A stretch of 64,000 bases of DNA from Novilysobacter selenitireducens (GCF_020026895.1 NZ_JAINZW010000001.1:186001-250000), one strand, 5' to 3'; positions 1 to 8,919 are shown, counted from the first letter of the stretch. The notes: generated by a model from the letters alone, not told the origin. Made by a program: numbers and translations.

Positions 1-454
1 GCCGCTTCGGCTCAATGCCTAGCGCAGGGGCGATCAAGCGCGCTGCTACCACCGACCTCATGTACGTAGATGCCGGGTTTAAGTCGCTCCGTGCCAAAAT
101 ATGCGCAGCCCAATCGAGGTAAAGGCGCCTCGCATTCTCCACGGTAAACGGCTTATTCAGTTTCTCCCCGAAGTCCACTAGTGCCTTCAGCGCACTCCAC
201 TGAGCCTCGATCGATTGGTCGGACAGGCTCTTATCTGCCACGCCTGCCTGCCACCGCCGATGAATAGTCTCCAGCAGAGGCAAGCGCTCCGTCAGCGGAC
301 GACCCAATTCGCCGGATTCGAGCTTCCGCTGGGCCAAGTGCCTCTGCAGCGAGGCCGCACCCTTGTAGAGAAGAATCTTCAGATCGATGCCGGAGGCCTT
401 CGGGCTGAGTATCATGCCCTCGACTTTCAGGTCGGGGATCACTACATCAAGCAT
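1..454 (-). CDS. Second recombinase-like protein, N-terminal part (cut by window edge)
   Basis: This open frame runs off the left edge of the window, so only about 151 N-terminal residues are seen. The ATG at 454 overlaps the last 8 bases (ATGCTTGA) of the recombinase gene before it, which is typical of translationally coupled recombinase modules. The visible part is helical and resembles the DNA-arm/core-binding region of tyrosine recombinases (residues such as VENARRLYLDWAAHIL). No catalytic domain is visible. It could be the GmtZ-like partner of a Gamma-Mobile-Trio element or the second recombinase of a RIT-type trio. The frame reads cleanly as protein with no stop; the function is inferred mainly from context. 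Confidence 0.6.
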   Translation of the reverse strand, partial: MLDVVIPDLKVEGMILSPKASGIDLKILLYKGAASLQRHLAQRKLESGELGRPLTERLPLLETIHRRWQAGVADKSLSDQSIEAQWSALKALVDFGEKLNKPFTVENARRLYLDWAAHILARSDLNPASTYMRSVVAARLIAPALGIEPKR

Positions 455-1817
455 CCTGCTCTTCCACGGCCGTATAGAATCGACCAAACATTGTTTGGGT
501 AAATTCGTCCATCACAGCAGCGCGTACCTCCTCCCTTTCCGCCCATCGGATGTAACGCCATGTCGTTCGGTCGTGCTTGTGTGCAAGCATCCGTTTCAGG
601 GTCGGCAAGAATTCATGTAGGTGACCCTGATTACGGGCCACCTTGGCCCACATCGTCGCGAACGTTGCCCTCGACCAATGAAAGGTAAAGGTGTCGATAT
701 TCAACCCTTCCCCGCGTGCGAGCCGCTTTAGACGCGACATTTCGCCGTTTACGGTCGGACTGCGGTCTGAGCCCTGGGGGCCATAGGGATTCCCGTGCTT
801 GGTCAAGAACAACAGATGCTTGTGCTGCGGCTTGGCAAGCGCGACCCGCTTGCCGCGGTCGAGGCCGACGGCGTAGTCCATCAGGTCGTCAAGAAGGCGC
901 GTCGGGATAACGATGCCCGTACTGTTCTGGGCCAACTTCATCTGCACGGGTGGGTTAGCCTGCGGCCCGATACTCAGGTGTTTCAGAGCGGCGCAATTCT
1001 GAATCGCGAGCGCGTTCTCCAGAGTCTGAATCTTTAGGTCACATATGCTGCCGAGCCGCAGCCCACTCCAGAAGCCAAGTGAGAGCATGAAGAACAACTC
1101 AATGCTGCAGCGACGATGTGCTAAATCCAAGATTGCATCGCGAACTTCCAGTGACACTGGTTGCAATCCCTCCTCCAGCCCGTCTTCGCTTTGTCTCTTG
1201 CGTACTTTGATGTCGAGTGAGGTCTGAACTGCCTCGACGTGACGACGAAAGCCGAACGCATCCTCATAAGGAATGCGTACCTTCTGTTCGCTCCACAAAG
1301 GGAACCCCGGGCTGAGGATCTCTTCGGCGATCAGCCACTGATAAAAGGCCTTTACGGTGGCCATGCGTCGAGATGCAAGCAGAGGAGACAGTTTGCCAGG
1401 GCGTGGAGTCTTGCCGGTCTGCCCATTAGGGTCCGGAACCTCAGCGCCTGAGCTGGACACCAGGAAGCCTCGATAAAGGTTTAACGGACGCTCATCATCT
1501 TGTAACGGGCATTGCCACCATTCTTTGCCTGCATCTTCAAGCCAATTGGCATACGCCAACAAATCCTTCCCATTGGCACCGATGGTCTCCTCCTTGAGCT
1601 GACCGCCGAGCAGCAAACGGGCTCGACGCAGCAGCCAAATATTGGCCTCGCCCCAAATCTCCCCTCTTTGCCATACAAGCTGGGGCACACGTTCGGCCGT
1701 CACAGGGATCCGCAGGCGGGTCCGGGGATCGACTACCTCTTGGCGCACAAAGTGCACTACGTCTTCCTCGACGAGGGCGCGCTCCAGTGGCAGGCGAATG
1801 TACTCAAGGCGAGCCAT
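447..1817 (-). CDS. Tyrosine recombinase/site-specific integrase (GmtY-like candidate)
   Basis: A 456-residue site-specific recombinase that probably catalyses integration and excision of the element. The C-terminal half carries the tyrosine recombinase signature: the first catalytic Arg in SGLRLGSICDL, the H-x-x-R box in HWSRATFAT, then LAHKHDRTTWRYIRWAE with the His and the nucleophilic Tyr. The N-terminal half (about 200 residues) is longer than in XerC/D-type enzymes and contains a core-binding-like segment around ASRRMATVKAFYQWLI. It is followed by an overlapping recombinase-like gene. About 180 bp separate its start from the insertion point in ltaE, which is where a recombination site would be expected. 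Membership of the GmtY family is a guess from size, gene order and an unusual N-terminus. Confidence 0.85.
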   Translation of the reverse strand: MARLEYIRLPLERALVEEDVVHFVRQEVVDPRTRLRIPVTAERVPQLVWQRGEIWGEANIWLLRRARLLLGGQLKEETIGANGKDLLAYANWLEDAGKEWWQCPLQDDERPLNLYRGFLVSSSGAEVPDPNGQTGKTPRPGKLSPLLASRRMATVKAFYQWLIAEEILSPGFPLWSEQKVRIPYEDAFGFRRHVEAVQTSLDIKVRKRQSEDGLEEGLQPVSLEVRDAILDLAHRRCSIELFFMLSLGFWSGLRLGSICDLKIQTLENALAIQNCAALKHLSIGPQANPPVQMKLAQNSTGIVIPTRLLDDLMDYAVGLDRGKRVALAKPQHKHLLFLTKHGNPYGPQGSDRSPTVNGEMSRLKRLARGEGLNIDTFTFHWSRATFATMWAKVARNQGHLHEFLPTLKRMLAHKHDRTTWRYIRWAEREEVRAAVMDEFTQTMFGRFYTAVEEQDA

Positions 1818-1999
1818 ACGGGTCCTGGGCGTGGTCGCCGCGAACAGTCCCCTCTTGGCACGTGCCGGGAAACGCTGGCAACCCTGGGGTAGAGCCGTAG
1901 GGCTCCACCGGCAAGACAGACAAATTTGAGACGAGCACAGCGATCCCCTGGATCTATGTCCATAAGGAATAACATCTACAGGTTGATGTCAATGCCGTG
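1818..1999. other. Element terminal region, probable recombination site
   Basis: There is no convincing gene here. The stretch is A+T-richer than the chromosome and contains an imperfect palindrome at 1972-1989 (ACATC, 8-base spacer, GATGT), the kind of short inverted arms with a central spacer used by tyrosine recombinases. It also must hold the promoter of the recombinase gene. The role is inferred from its place between the recombinase and the ltaE junction. Confidence 0.4.
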
Positions 2000-2281
<282 letters not shown>

Positions 2282-2363
2282 GGCGGGGCCTCTAGCGGGA
2301 ACAGCTGCCGATGATGCCAGCCCGCGCCGCGGCGCCGCCGCGGACGTGGACTAGACTTTGCCG

Positions 2364-3146
2364 ATGACCACGCCGACCAAGATCGCCAGCTGGAACGTCA
2401 ATTCGCTCAACGTGCGCCTGCCGCACCTGCAGCAGTGGCTCGACGCCGCCGCGCCCGACATCGTCGGCCTGCAGGAGACCAAGCTGGAGGATGCGCGCTT
2501 CCCGGACGCGGCACTGGCCGAGGCCGGCTACCGCAGCGTGTTCGCCGGGCAGAAGACCTACAACGGCGTCGCCATCCTCTCGCGCACGCCGGCCGAAGCC
2601 GTGCAGGTCGGCATCCCCGGGTTCGAGGACGAGCAGAAGCGGGTAATCGCCGCGACCGTCGGCGACGTGCGCGTGGTCAACCTCTACGTGGTCAACGGCC
2701 AGGACGTGGGCACCGACAAGTACGCCTACAAGCTGCGCTGGCTGGAGGCGGTGCAGGGCTGGCTGATGAGGGAGCTGCTCGCGCACCCGAAGCTGGTCGT
2801 GCTGGGCGACTTCAACATCGCCCCCGACGCACGTGACGTCCACGACCCGGCGGTCTGGAACGACGACCACATCCTGACCTCGACCGCCGAGCGCGATGCG
2901 CTGCGCCGGTTGTACGACCTCGGCCTGCACGACGCCTACCGCCTGCACCACGAGGACGGCGGCGTGTTCAGCTGGTGGGATTACCGGCAGGCGGCGTTCC
3001 GCCGTGACATGGGCCTGCGCATCGACCTGACGCTGGTGTCGGAGGCGCTGCGCGGCGACTGCAGCGGCGCCGGCATCGACCGCGAGCCGCGCACCTGGGA
3101 GCGGCCGAGCGACCACGCGCCGGCGTGGGTGGAGCTTGCTCGATAG
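2364..3146 (+). CDS. xthA: Exodeoxyribonuclease III family AP endonuclease
   Basis: A 260-residue Mg-dependent endonuclease/exonuclease/phosphatase-fold enzyme that cuts DNA at abasic sites and removes 3' blocking groups in base excision repair. Recognisable residues are the N-terminal SWNVNSLNVRLPHL, the LQETKLED metal-binding Glu, VVLGDFNIAP, RIDLTLVS and the C-terminal SDHAPAWVEL with the catalytic Asp-His. The ATG at 2364 is preferred to the in-frame TTG at 2358, since family members start just before the IASWN motif. Length fits the family. It diverges from the broken ltaE and converges on the GlsB-type gene, from which it is separated by a strong bidirectional hairpin. Confidence 0.95.
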   Translation: MTTPTKIASWNVNSLNVRLPHLQQWLDAAAPDIVGLQETKLEDARFPDAALAEAGYRSVFAGQKTYNGVAILSRTPAEAVQVGIPGFEDEQKRVIAATVGDVRVVNLYVVNGQDVGTDKYAYKLRWLEAVQGWLMRELLAHPKLVVLGDFNIAPDARDVHDPAVWNDDHILTSTAERDALRRLYDLGLHDAYRLHHEDGGVFSWWDYRQAAFRRDMGLRIDLTLVSEALRGDCSGAGIDREPRTWERPSDHAPAWVELAR

Positions 3147-3200
3147 CGGGCGCAGGCCGGGTTGGCGCGGGGCGGTCCTGTGTTGCCTGCCCCAGAACGA

Positions 3201-3227
3201 CGAAGGCCCGGCAATGCCGGGCCTTCG
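3201..3227. terminator. Bidirectional terminator hairpin
   Basis: A perfect 12-bp stem (CGAAGGCCCGGC and its complement) with a 3-base loop sits between the convergent xthA and GlsB-type genes. There is no long T run on either side, but stem strength and placement suit termination in both directions. Confidence 0.75.
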
Positions 3228-3250
3228 CGTATCCGAATTTCGGCAGGTGC

Positions 3251-3523
3251 TTAGCGCACGCGGCCGCGACGGAACAGGTTGACGATCGCCAGCAGCACGA
3301 TCGCGCCCACCAGCGAAAGCAGCAGGCCCGACAGGCTGAAGTCGCCGTCGTTGATATCGGCACCGCCGATACCCAGCATGCCGCCGATCCAGCCGCCCAG
3401 GAACGCGCCGACGATGCCGACGATCACGTTCAGGATGATGCCCTGCTGGCCATCGGTCTTCATGATCATGCTGGCAATCCAGCCGATGATGCCGCCAACG
3501 ATCAGCCAAATAATGATACCCAT
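3251..3523 (-). CDS. GlsB/YeaQ/YmgE family stress membrane protein
   Basis: A 90-residue glycine-rich inner-membrane protein with three hydrophobic helices (about residues 2-20, 30-50 and 63-82). It shows the family pattern IIWLIVGGIIGWIAS near the start and NVIVGIVGAFLGGWIGG in the middle. The family (transglycosylase-associated protein) is widespread and stress-related; its biochemical role is not settled. It is monocistronic, with about 150 bp between its start and the downstream end of the ligase gene. Confidence 0.9.
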   Translation of the reverse strand: MGIIIWLIVGGIIGWIASMIMKTDGQQGIILNVIVGIVGAFLGGWIGGMLGIGGADINDGDFSLSGLLLSLVGAIVLLAIVNLFRRGRVR

Positions 3524-3670
3524 CGCGTGTGTCTCCTTAGTCCGGTCAGTAGGGATTCGTGCTCCCCTGCGTAGGGGCGGAGACAGTCTTGCGAGCCCCG
3601 TGTGACGGGGATGTGGGCGATTTCGGGGTTCGCGTGGCCGTCACGTGCAGGCCGTGCGAAAGGCACTACC

Positions 3671-5047
3671 TCAGCCCAGTTGCGATGCCAGCAGGGCCGT
3701 CAGCGCATGGCGCGGCAACTTGCCGGTCTCGTTGCGCGGCAATGCTGCAACGCAACGTAGCGGCCGTGGCAGGAACACCGGGTCGATCGCGCCGCGCAGC
3801 GCGCGCAGGATGTCCGCCTCGTCCTGTCCGGGCGCTACCACCAGCGCGGCCACGCGGCGAACGCCGGCGTCGTCGGGCTGCTCGGCCTGGAACACCACGC
3901 CGTCGACCACGCCCGGCACCGCCAGCAGCTTGCGCGTCAGATCGCCGAGCGAGGCGCGCTTGCCGGCGATCTCCAGCAGGTCGGCGCTGCGGCCGCGCAG
4001 GACGAAACGGCCGTCGTCCAGCACTTCGACCAGGTCGGCCAGCGCGATCGGATGCGGCAGGTGCGGCGCGTGCACGGCGGTGCCGTCGGGCTGCGGCGAC
4101 AGGCGCACGCCCGGCAACAGGGTCCAGGCCTCGTCGACCGCGGTACGCCGGCGCGCGAACACACAGGTCTCGGTCGAGCCGAACAGCTCGCGCACCTCGC
4201 AGCCGAATCGCGACTCGGCCTCACGCGCCAGCGGCGCCGACAGCGGCGCGGTGGCCGACACGATGCCCGCCACCGGCGGAAGCGCGATGCCCGATTCCAG
4301 CAGCGCGCGCAGGTGCACCGGCGTGGTCACCAGCAGCGCCGGCGTGGCCGAGTCGGCCAGCACGCGCGCCACATCGCCCGGGAAGAACGGGCGCGCGCCG
4401 TGGATCGCCACCGGCCCCAGCAACGGCAGCAGCACCGACATCTCCATGCCGTACATGTGCTGCGGCGGCACCGTCGCTACGACATGGGTGCTGCCGTGCG
4501 GTACCAGCAGGTCCGCGAGCGCGGAGAGGTTCTGCGCGGTGCTGGTGCGGAATGCCGCCCAGGTCTTGGGGTTGGGCCGCGGCTGCCCGGTGCTGCCGGA
4601 GGTGAACCCGATCGCGACCAGCGCGTCATCGTCCAGCACCGGCGGCGGGCCGTCGGACTGCGGCAGCGGGTCGGGCAGAAGCAGGTAGCGCGGCGGCTCG
4701 GGAACGAGCGGTCCGTCGCCCAGGCAGTAGGCGTCAGGGTGCTGGCCCAGCACCTCGTCGACCACGCGCGGTGCGCGCGACGGCGGCAGCAGCGTGGTCT
4801 GGCCGCGCAGGGCGGCCGCGCAGAACGCGACCAGGAACCGGTAGCGGTCCTCGCACAGGTTGATGGCGTGGCGGCCGTCGGGCAGCAGCGCGGCAAGCGC
4901 GCGAACCTCGGCATGGAAGCGCGCCAGCGACCGCTCTCCCGTGGCGTCGAACACGATCGCGCGGGCGTCGTCGCCCAGGGCCATGGGCGACGTCGCGGGG
5001 CGATGCCCGGGCTGTCCGGCGTGGCCGGTGTCGATTACCGCTGACAT
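3671..5047 (-). CDS. AMP-dependent acyl/aryl-ACP ligase, XanA2-like
   Basis: A 458-residue member of the ANL superfamily (acyl-CoA synthetases). It should adenylate a carboxylic acid and pass it to a carrier thiol. The phosphate loop is at about residues 149-161 (TSGSTGQPRPNPK), followed by FGSTE in the acid-binding region, and NETGKLPR near the C-terminus with the catalytic Lys. It is shorter than fatty acyl-CoA ligases, as are the aryl-polyene/xanthomonadin ligases that load 3-hydroxybenzoate on ACP (XanA2 in Xanthomonas). The divergent phosphopantetheinyl transferase fits that role, since it would arm the ACP. The start at 5047 (MSAVID) is chosen over upstream in-frame codons that run into low-complexity sequence. 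The substrate is inferred. Confidence 0.72.
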   Translation of the reverse strand: MSAVIDTGHAGQPGHRPATSPMALGDDARAIVFDATGERSLARFHAEVRALAALLPDGRHAINLCEDRYRFLVAFCAAALRGQTTLLPPSRAPRVVDEVLGQHPDAYCLGDGPLVPEPPRYLLLPDPLPQSDGPPPVLDDDALVAIGFTSGSTGQPRPNPKTWAAFRTSTAQNLSALADLLVPHGSTHVVATVPPQHMYGMEMSVLLPLLGPVAIHGARPFFPGDVARVLADSATPALLVTTPVHLRALLESGIALPPVAGIVSATAPLSAPLAREAESRFGCEVRELFGSTETCVFARRRTAVDEAWTLLPGVRLSPQPDGTAVHAPHLPHPIALADLVEVLDDGRFVLRGRSADLLEIAGKRASLGDLTRKLLAVPGVVDGVVFQAEQPDDAGVRRVAALVVAPGQDEADILRALRGAIDPVFLPRPLRCVAALPRNETGKLPRHALTALLASQLG

Positions 5048-5181
5048 CGATGCATGGCCCGTGCTGTGCTCCGTACCGTGGCGTGGGCCGTATCGACCGT
5101 TGCCACCCCCTGTCGCGGCCGAAGCCGGATCCGGCCGGTAGCTTACGCTGGCCGTCCCGCGCCCGCCCACCCGGTCCCTTG

Positions 5182-5775
5182 ATGTCGCCCCCCACCCATT
5201 CCGGCGTTGTCCCTGCCTGGTCCTGGCAGCCGCGCCAGCCGGACGTGGCGCCCCAGGCGCAGGCGCAGGCGTGGCTGCAGGCACAGCTGGCCGACGAGGG
5301 CGGCCCGGTCACCCTGCAGCGCGATGCGCGCGGCCGGCCGCAGCTGTGCACGCCGCGTGCCTGCCACGACTGCAACTGGAGCCACAGCGGCGAGGGGCTG
5401 CTGGTCGCGCTGGGCGAGCACGTGGCGGTCGGGGTCGACATGGAGTGGCTGCGGCCGCGGCCGCGCGCATTGGCGGTGGCAGCGCGCTACTTCACCCCCG
5501 GCGAGCACGAATGGCTGGCCGCGCAGGCTACGGCTGACGCCCGCGACCATGCCTTCCTCCGGCTGTGGTGCGCCAAGGAAGCGGTACTGAAGGCGCACGG
5601 GCACGGCCTGTCGTTCGGATTGCATCGCCTGCGCTTCGAGGACACCGCCACCGGGTTGGCGCTGCGCGAATGCGACCCCGCGCTGGGGCGCCCGCAGGAC
5701 TGGCGCTTGCGCGAACTGGTGCCGGCACCCGGGTATGTCGGTGCACTCGCGTGGCGACCGAGGGAGGCGAGATGA
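5182..5775 (+). CDS. 4'-phosphopantetheinyl transferase (Sfp/HetI type)
   Basis: A 197-residue enzyme that moves the phosphopantetheine arm of CoA onto a serine of acyl or peptidyl carrier proteins. The motifs are VAVGVDMEWLRPR (Mg-binding Asp) and FLRLWCAKEAVLKAHG (the W-x-x-KEA box). The N-terminal part includes the family's LLVALGEHV strand before the metal site. It diverges from the AMP-ligase gene with 134 bp between starts and is followed 44 bp later by rsmG. In xanthomonads a HetI-type transferase supports xanthomonadin pigment synthesis, and the neighbour suggests the same here. Confidence 0.9.
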   Translation: MSPPTHSGVVPAWSWQPRQPDVAPQAQAQAWLQAQLADEGGPVTLQRDARGRPQLCTPRACHDCNWSHSGEGLLVALGEHVAVGVDMEWLRPRPRALAVAARYFTPGEHEWLAAQATADARDHAFLRLWCAKEAVLKAHGHGLSFGLHRLRFEDTATGLALRECDPALGRPQDWRLRELVPAPGYVGALAWRPREAR

Positions 5776-5819
5776 CGCGCGCGACGGATTGAGCGCCGCA
5801 GCGGCGATACTGTCGCGTC

Positions 5820-6476
5820 ATGAACACGCCCCACGCCCTCCCCGCCGACCTGCCGCCCCTGCTGCGCGCCGGCCTGGTCGACCTGCAACTCGACCCGGCG
5901 CTCGAAACGCCGCTGCTCGACTACCTGTCGCTGCTGCTGCGCTGGAACCGCACCTACAACCTGACGGCCGTGCGTGACCCGCGCGAGATGGTCACCAAGC
6001 ACCTGCTCGACTCGCTGGCGATGCACCCGTACGTGGACGGCCTCGCCGGCGCCGGCGGCGCGCTGGCCGACCTGGGCACCGGCGCCGGCCTGCCCGGCAT
6101 CCCGCTGGCGATCGCCAAGCCCGGGCTGCGGGTGATGCTGGTGGAGAGCGCCGGCAAGAAGGCGCGCTTCATGCGCGAAGCGGTGCGCCAATTGAAGCTG
6201 GCCGACGTGCAGGTCGCCGAGTCGCGCATCGAAGCGCTCGACATGCCGGGTGCGTTCGACGCGATCACCGCGCGCGCGCTGGCGACGCTGCCGCTGCTGG
6301 TGGAATGGGGCGGGCCGCTGCTCAAGCCCGACGGCCGCCTTCTGGCGATGAAGGGCGTGGAGCCGGCCGAGGAAATCGCGGCCCTGCCCGAGGGCTGGGC
6401 GGTCGAAGCGGTGCACCCGCTACGCGTACCGGGCCTGCCGGCGCAGCGCCATCTCGTGGTGGTGCGCCGGGCCTGA
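5820..6476 (+). CDS. rsmG: 16S rRNA (guanine(527)-N(7))-methyltransferase
   Basis: RsmG (GidB) uses SAM to methylate G527 of 16S rRNA in the 530 loop; loss gives low-level streptomycin resistance in other bacteria. The 218-residue protein has the family's [20 protein letters not shown], the SAM loop [17 protein letters not shown], and [16 protein letters not shown]. Length fits. It lies directly before parAB, a classic arrangement near the chromosome origin, although no origin or parS site was seen here. Confidence 0.96.
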   Translation: MNTPHALPADLPPLLRAGLVDLQLDPALETPLLDYLSLLLRWNRTYNLTAVRDPREMVTKHLLDSLAMHPYVDGLAGAGGALADLGTGAGLPGIPLAIAKPGLRVMLVESAGKKARFMREAVRQLKLADVQVAESRIEALDMPGAFDAITARALATLPLLVEWGGPLLKPDGRLLAMKGVEPAEEIAALPEGWAVEAVHPLRVPGLPAQRHLVVVRRA

Positions 6477-6652
6477 GGGCCTTGGGGCTTTGATGGAACG
6501 GCTGAACCGGCGCTGCGCGATGGCCGGTTCGCCGGCGTTCGGCAAGGGCCGGCGCGCGCGGGCATAATCCCCGGTCCGGCCCGCGCCCCGCGCGGGCCGT
6601 CCGCTTCGCACGCCGCCCACGACAGGGCCGGCCATTACAGGGGACGAGCCGC

Positions 6653-7474
6653 ATGGCCCGCATCATCGCCGTCGCCAACCAGAAGGGCGGGGTCGGCAAG
6701 ACCACTACCGCGGTCAACCTGGCCGCCGCGCTGGCGCGCACGCCCAAGCGCGTGCTGCTGGTCGACCTGGACCCGCAGGGCAACGCGACCATGGGCGCGG
6801 GCGTCAACAAGCGCGAGCTCGAGGACTCCGTCTGCGAGGTGCTGCTGGGCGAAAGCGAGGCCGCCGCCGCCCGCGTGCGCACGCCGGAGGACTTCGACCT
6901 GCTGCCGGGCAACATCGACCTCACCGCGGCCGAGATCCGGCTGATGAACGAGGACGACCGCGAGCAGCGCCTCAAGCGCGCGCTGGCGCCGATCGCCGAC
7001 GACTACGACTTCATCCTGATCGACTGCCCGCCGGCGCTGTCGCTGCTGACCATCAACGCGCTCACCGCGGCGGATTCGATCATCGTGCCGATGCAGTGCG
7101 AGTACTACGCGCTGGAGGGCGTCAGCGCGCTGCTGGACACCATCGAGGGCATGAAGGCGCGGCTCAACCCGCGGCTGGAGATCGAAGGCGTGCTGCGCAC
7201 CATGTTCGACGTGCGCAACAACCTCGCCAACGCCGTGTCCGCCGAGCTGACCAACCACTTCGGCGACCGCGTGTTCCGCACCATCGTGCCGCGCAACGTG
7301 CGCCTGGCCGAAGCGCCCAGCCACGGCCAGAGCATCGTCGGCTACGACAAGGCCAGCCGCGGCGGCATCGCCTACCTCGGCCTGGCAGGCGAGGTGCTGC
7401 GCCGCCAGCGCGAGCGCGACCAGGCCAGCAAGCCGCCCGCTACGAAACCCACCGCACAGGAGACCCCGGCATGA
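6653..7474 (+). CDS. parA: Chromosome partitioning ATPase ParA/Soj
   Basis: A 273-residue deviant Walker ATPase that drives segregation of the origin region with ParB. Residues include ANQKGGVGKTTTAVNLAA (deviant Walker A), VDLDPQGNAT and LIDCPPALSLLTINAL (Walker B). There is no N-terminal DNA-binding extension, so it is the chromosomal (type Ib-like/Soj) form. The stop overlaps the parB start as ATGA, so the two are translationally coupled. A CATAAT box at 6563-6568 may be its -10. Confidence 0.96.
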   Translation: MARIIAVANQKGGVGKTTTAVNLAAALARTPKRVLLVDLDPQGNATMGAGVNKRELEDSVCEVLLGESEAAAARVRTPEDFDLLPGNIDLTAAEIRLMNEDDREQRLKRALAPIADDYDFILIDCPPALSLLTINALTAADSIIVPMQCEYYALEGVSALLDTIEGMKARLNPRLEIEGVLRTMFDVRNNLANAVSAELTNHFGDRVFRTIVPRNVRLAEAPSHGQSIVGYDKASRGGIAYLGLAGEVLRRQRERDQASKPPATKPTAQETPA

Positions 7475-8391
7475 GCGCCGCCAAGACCGCATCGGCCGCC
7501 AAGAAGCGTGGCCTGGGCCGTGGACTGGAGGCGCTGCTGGGGCCGAAATCCGAAGCGCCGGCGCTGGAAGCCGCGCCCGGCGACACCCTGCATTCGCTCC
7601 CCGTCGATGCGCTGACCGCCGGCAAGTACCAGCCACGCAAGCACTGGGACGAGGACAAGCTGGCCGAGCTGGCCGAGTCGATCAAGGCCCAGGGCGTGAT
7701 CCAGCCGATCGTCGTGCGCGAGATCGCCGACCACGGCGGGCGCACCTACGAGATCATCGCCGGCGAGCGCCGCTGGCGCGCCAGCAAGCAGGCCGGCCTG
7801 GCCGAAGTGCCGGTGGTGGTGCGCGAGGTCGACGACCGCACCGTGGTCGCCATGGCGCTGATCGAGAACATCCAGCGCGAGGACCTCAACCCGCTGGAAG
7901 AGGCGAACGCTCTGCAGCGGCTGATCGACGAGTTCGACCTGACCCACGCACAGGCCGCCGAGGCGGTGGGCCGCTCGCGCGCGGCCGTGTCCAACCTGCT
8001 GCGCCTGCTGGAGCTGCCGCCGGCCATCCGCGCGCTGGTGGAGTCGCGCCGGCTGGAGATGGGCCACGCCCGCGCGCTGCTCACCCTGGCCCCGGAACTG
8101 GCCGCCAAGCTGGCCGCCGATGCCGCCGAGCACGGCTGGTCGGTGCGCGAGGTCGAGCACCGCGCCCAGCAGTTCGCCTTGGGCAAGGTACCCGAGGGCA
8201 AGCGCAGCAAGCCGGCCAAGGCCAAGCCGCAGGCCGATATCGTCAGCCTGGAGCGCGAGCTGGCCGAGTCGCTCAACACCAAGGTCAACGTGCTGCACGG
8301 CCGCGGCGGCAAGGGCCGCCTGGTGATCCATTACAGCGACCTGGACGCCCTGGACGGCGTGCTGGAGAAGCTGCGCGGCCCGGCCGCCTGA
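7471..8391 (+). CDS. parB: Chromosome partitioning protein ParB/Spo0J
   Basis: A 306-residue CTP-dependent DNA clamp that loads at parS sites and stimulates ParA. The N-terminal box RGLGRGLEALL is followed by the nuclease-like domain with KYQPRKHWDEDKLAELAESI and IAGERRWRASK, then the helix-turn-helix (THAQAAEAVGRSRAAVSNLLR) and a C-terminal dimerisation region (VIHYSDLDALDGVLEKL). Length and order match chromosomal ParB. No parS palindrome (GTTTCACGTGAAAC-like) was seen within the window. Confidence 0.96.
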   Translation: MSAAKTASAAKKRGLGRGLEALLGPKSEAPALEAAPGDTLHSLPVDALTAGKYQPRKHWDEDKLAELAESIKAQGVIQPIVVREIADHGGRTYEIIAGERRWRASKQAGLAEVPVVVREVDDRTVVAMALIENIQREDLNPLEEANALQRLIDEFDLTHAQAAEAVGRSRAAVSNLLRLLELPPAIRALVESRRLEMGHARALLTLAPELAAKLAADAAEHGWSVREVEHRAQQFALGKVPEGKRSKPAKAKPQADIVSLERELAESLNTKVNVLHGRGGKGRLVIHYSDLDALDGVLEKLRGPAA

Positions 8392-8443
8392 GCCACCCGC
8401 GCGGCGACCCGCGCGATCCAGGCCCCGCGCCGGGGCCAAGTGC

Positions 8444-8472
8444 TTGCCGGCAAAGGAAAAGCGCCGCATAAT
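8444..8472 (+). promoter_or_regulatory. Sigma-70 promoter of rpmB-rpmG
   Basis: TTGCCG (8444-8449), a 17-base spacer and CATAAT (8467-8472) make the best sigma-70 promoter I noticed in the window. Transcription from about 8479 would give a leader of about 200 bases ahead of rpmB. Confidence 0.65.
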
Positions 8473-8682
8473 GCGCGGCTCGCTGCGTCCGGCTGCCCGT
8501 CAGGGCCGCCACCGGCGCGACCCGGAAACGCGATTCCGGGGCCGCCCGACGCATCCGCCTGATGCCTTCACCCGGCTTGCCGGACCCGCACCAGGGTTGT
8601 CTCCCGCATCGCGTGCCGCCCCGTGCGGCGGGGCCGCCGCCTCCCTGGCCAAGGGAAGCCCCAACATCCTTTCGAGGTGCAC
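8473..8682 (+). promoter_or_regulatory. Long GC-rich leader of rpmB
   Basis: There is no gene in this stretch. It is rich in short inverted repeats, for example GTGCCGCCCCGTGCGGCGG near 8610, and precedes a ribosomal protein operon. A regulatory role such as autogenous control is possible but not shown by the sequence. Confidence 0.3.
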
Positions 8683-8919
8683 ATGTCCCGAGTATGCCAA
8701 GTCACCGGCAAGCGAACGACGACCGGCAACAACGTCTCGCACGCCATGAACAAGACCCGCCGCCGCTTCCTCCCGAACCTGCATGAGCGCCGGTTCTGGG
8801 TCGCCAGCGAGAACCGCTGGATCAAGCTGCGTGTTTCCACCAAGGCCCTGCGCACCATCGACAAGAACGGCATCGACGCCGTGCTCGCCGATCTCCGCGC
8901 CCGCGGCGAAAAGATCTGA
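8683..8919 (+). CDS. rpmB: 50S ribosomal protein L28
   Basis: A 78-residue component of the large ribosomal subunit. The start [11 protein letters not shown] and the stretch [18 protein letters not shown] are diagnostic. Upstream in-frame codons exist, but family members start here and a weak GAGGTG lies just before the ATG. Only one Cys (in VCQVTG) is present, so this is a zinc-independent (C-minus) form. It is followed 13 bp later by rpmG in the same operon. Confidence 0.97.
   Translation: MSRVCQVTGKRTTTGNNVSHAMNKTRRRFLPNLHERRFWVASENRWIKLRVSTKALRTIDKNGIDAVLADLRARGEKI

Noticed and set aside
3605-4688. Arg/Ala/Ser-rich plus-strand frames opposite the AMP-ligase
   Set aside because: Low-complexity composition typical of antisense frames in high-GC DNA; the minus frame has all ANL motifs.
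6653-8391. parS site or replication origin near parAB
   Set aside because: No GTTTCACGTGAAAC-like palindrome and no DnaA-box cluster was seen in or around the genes.
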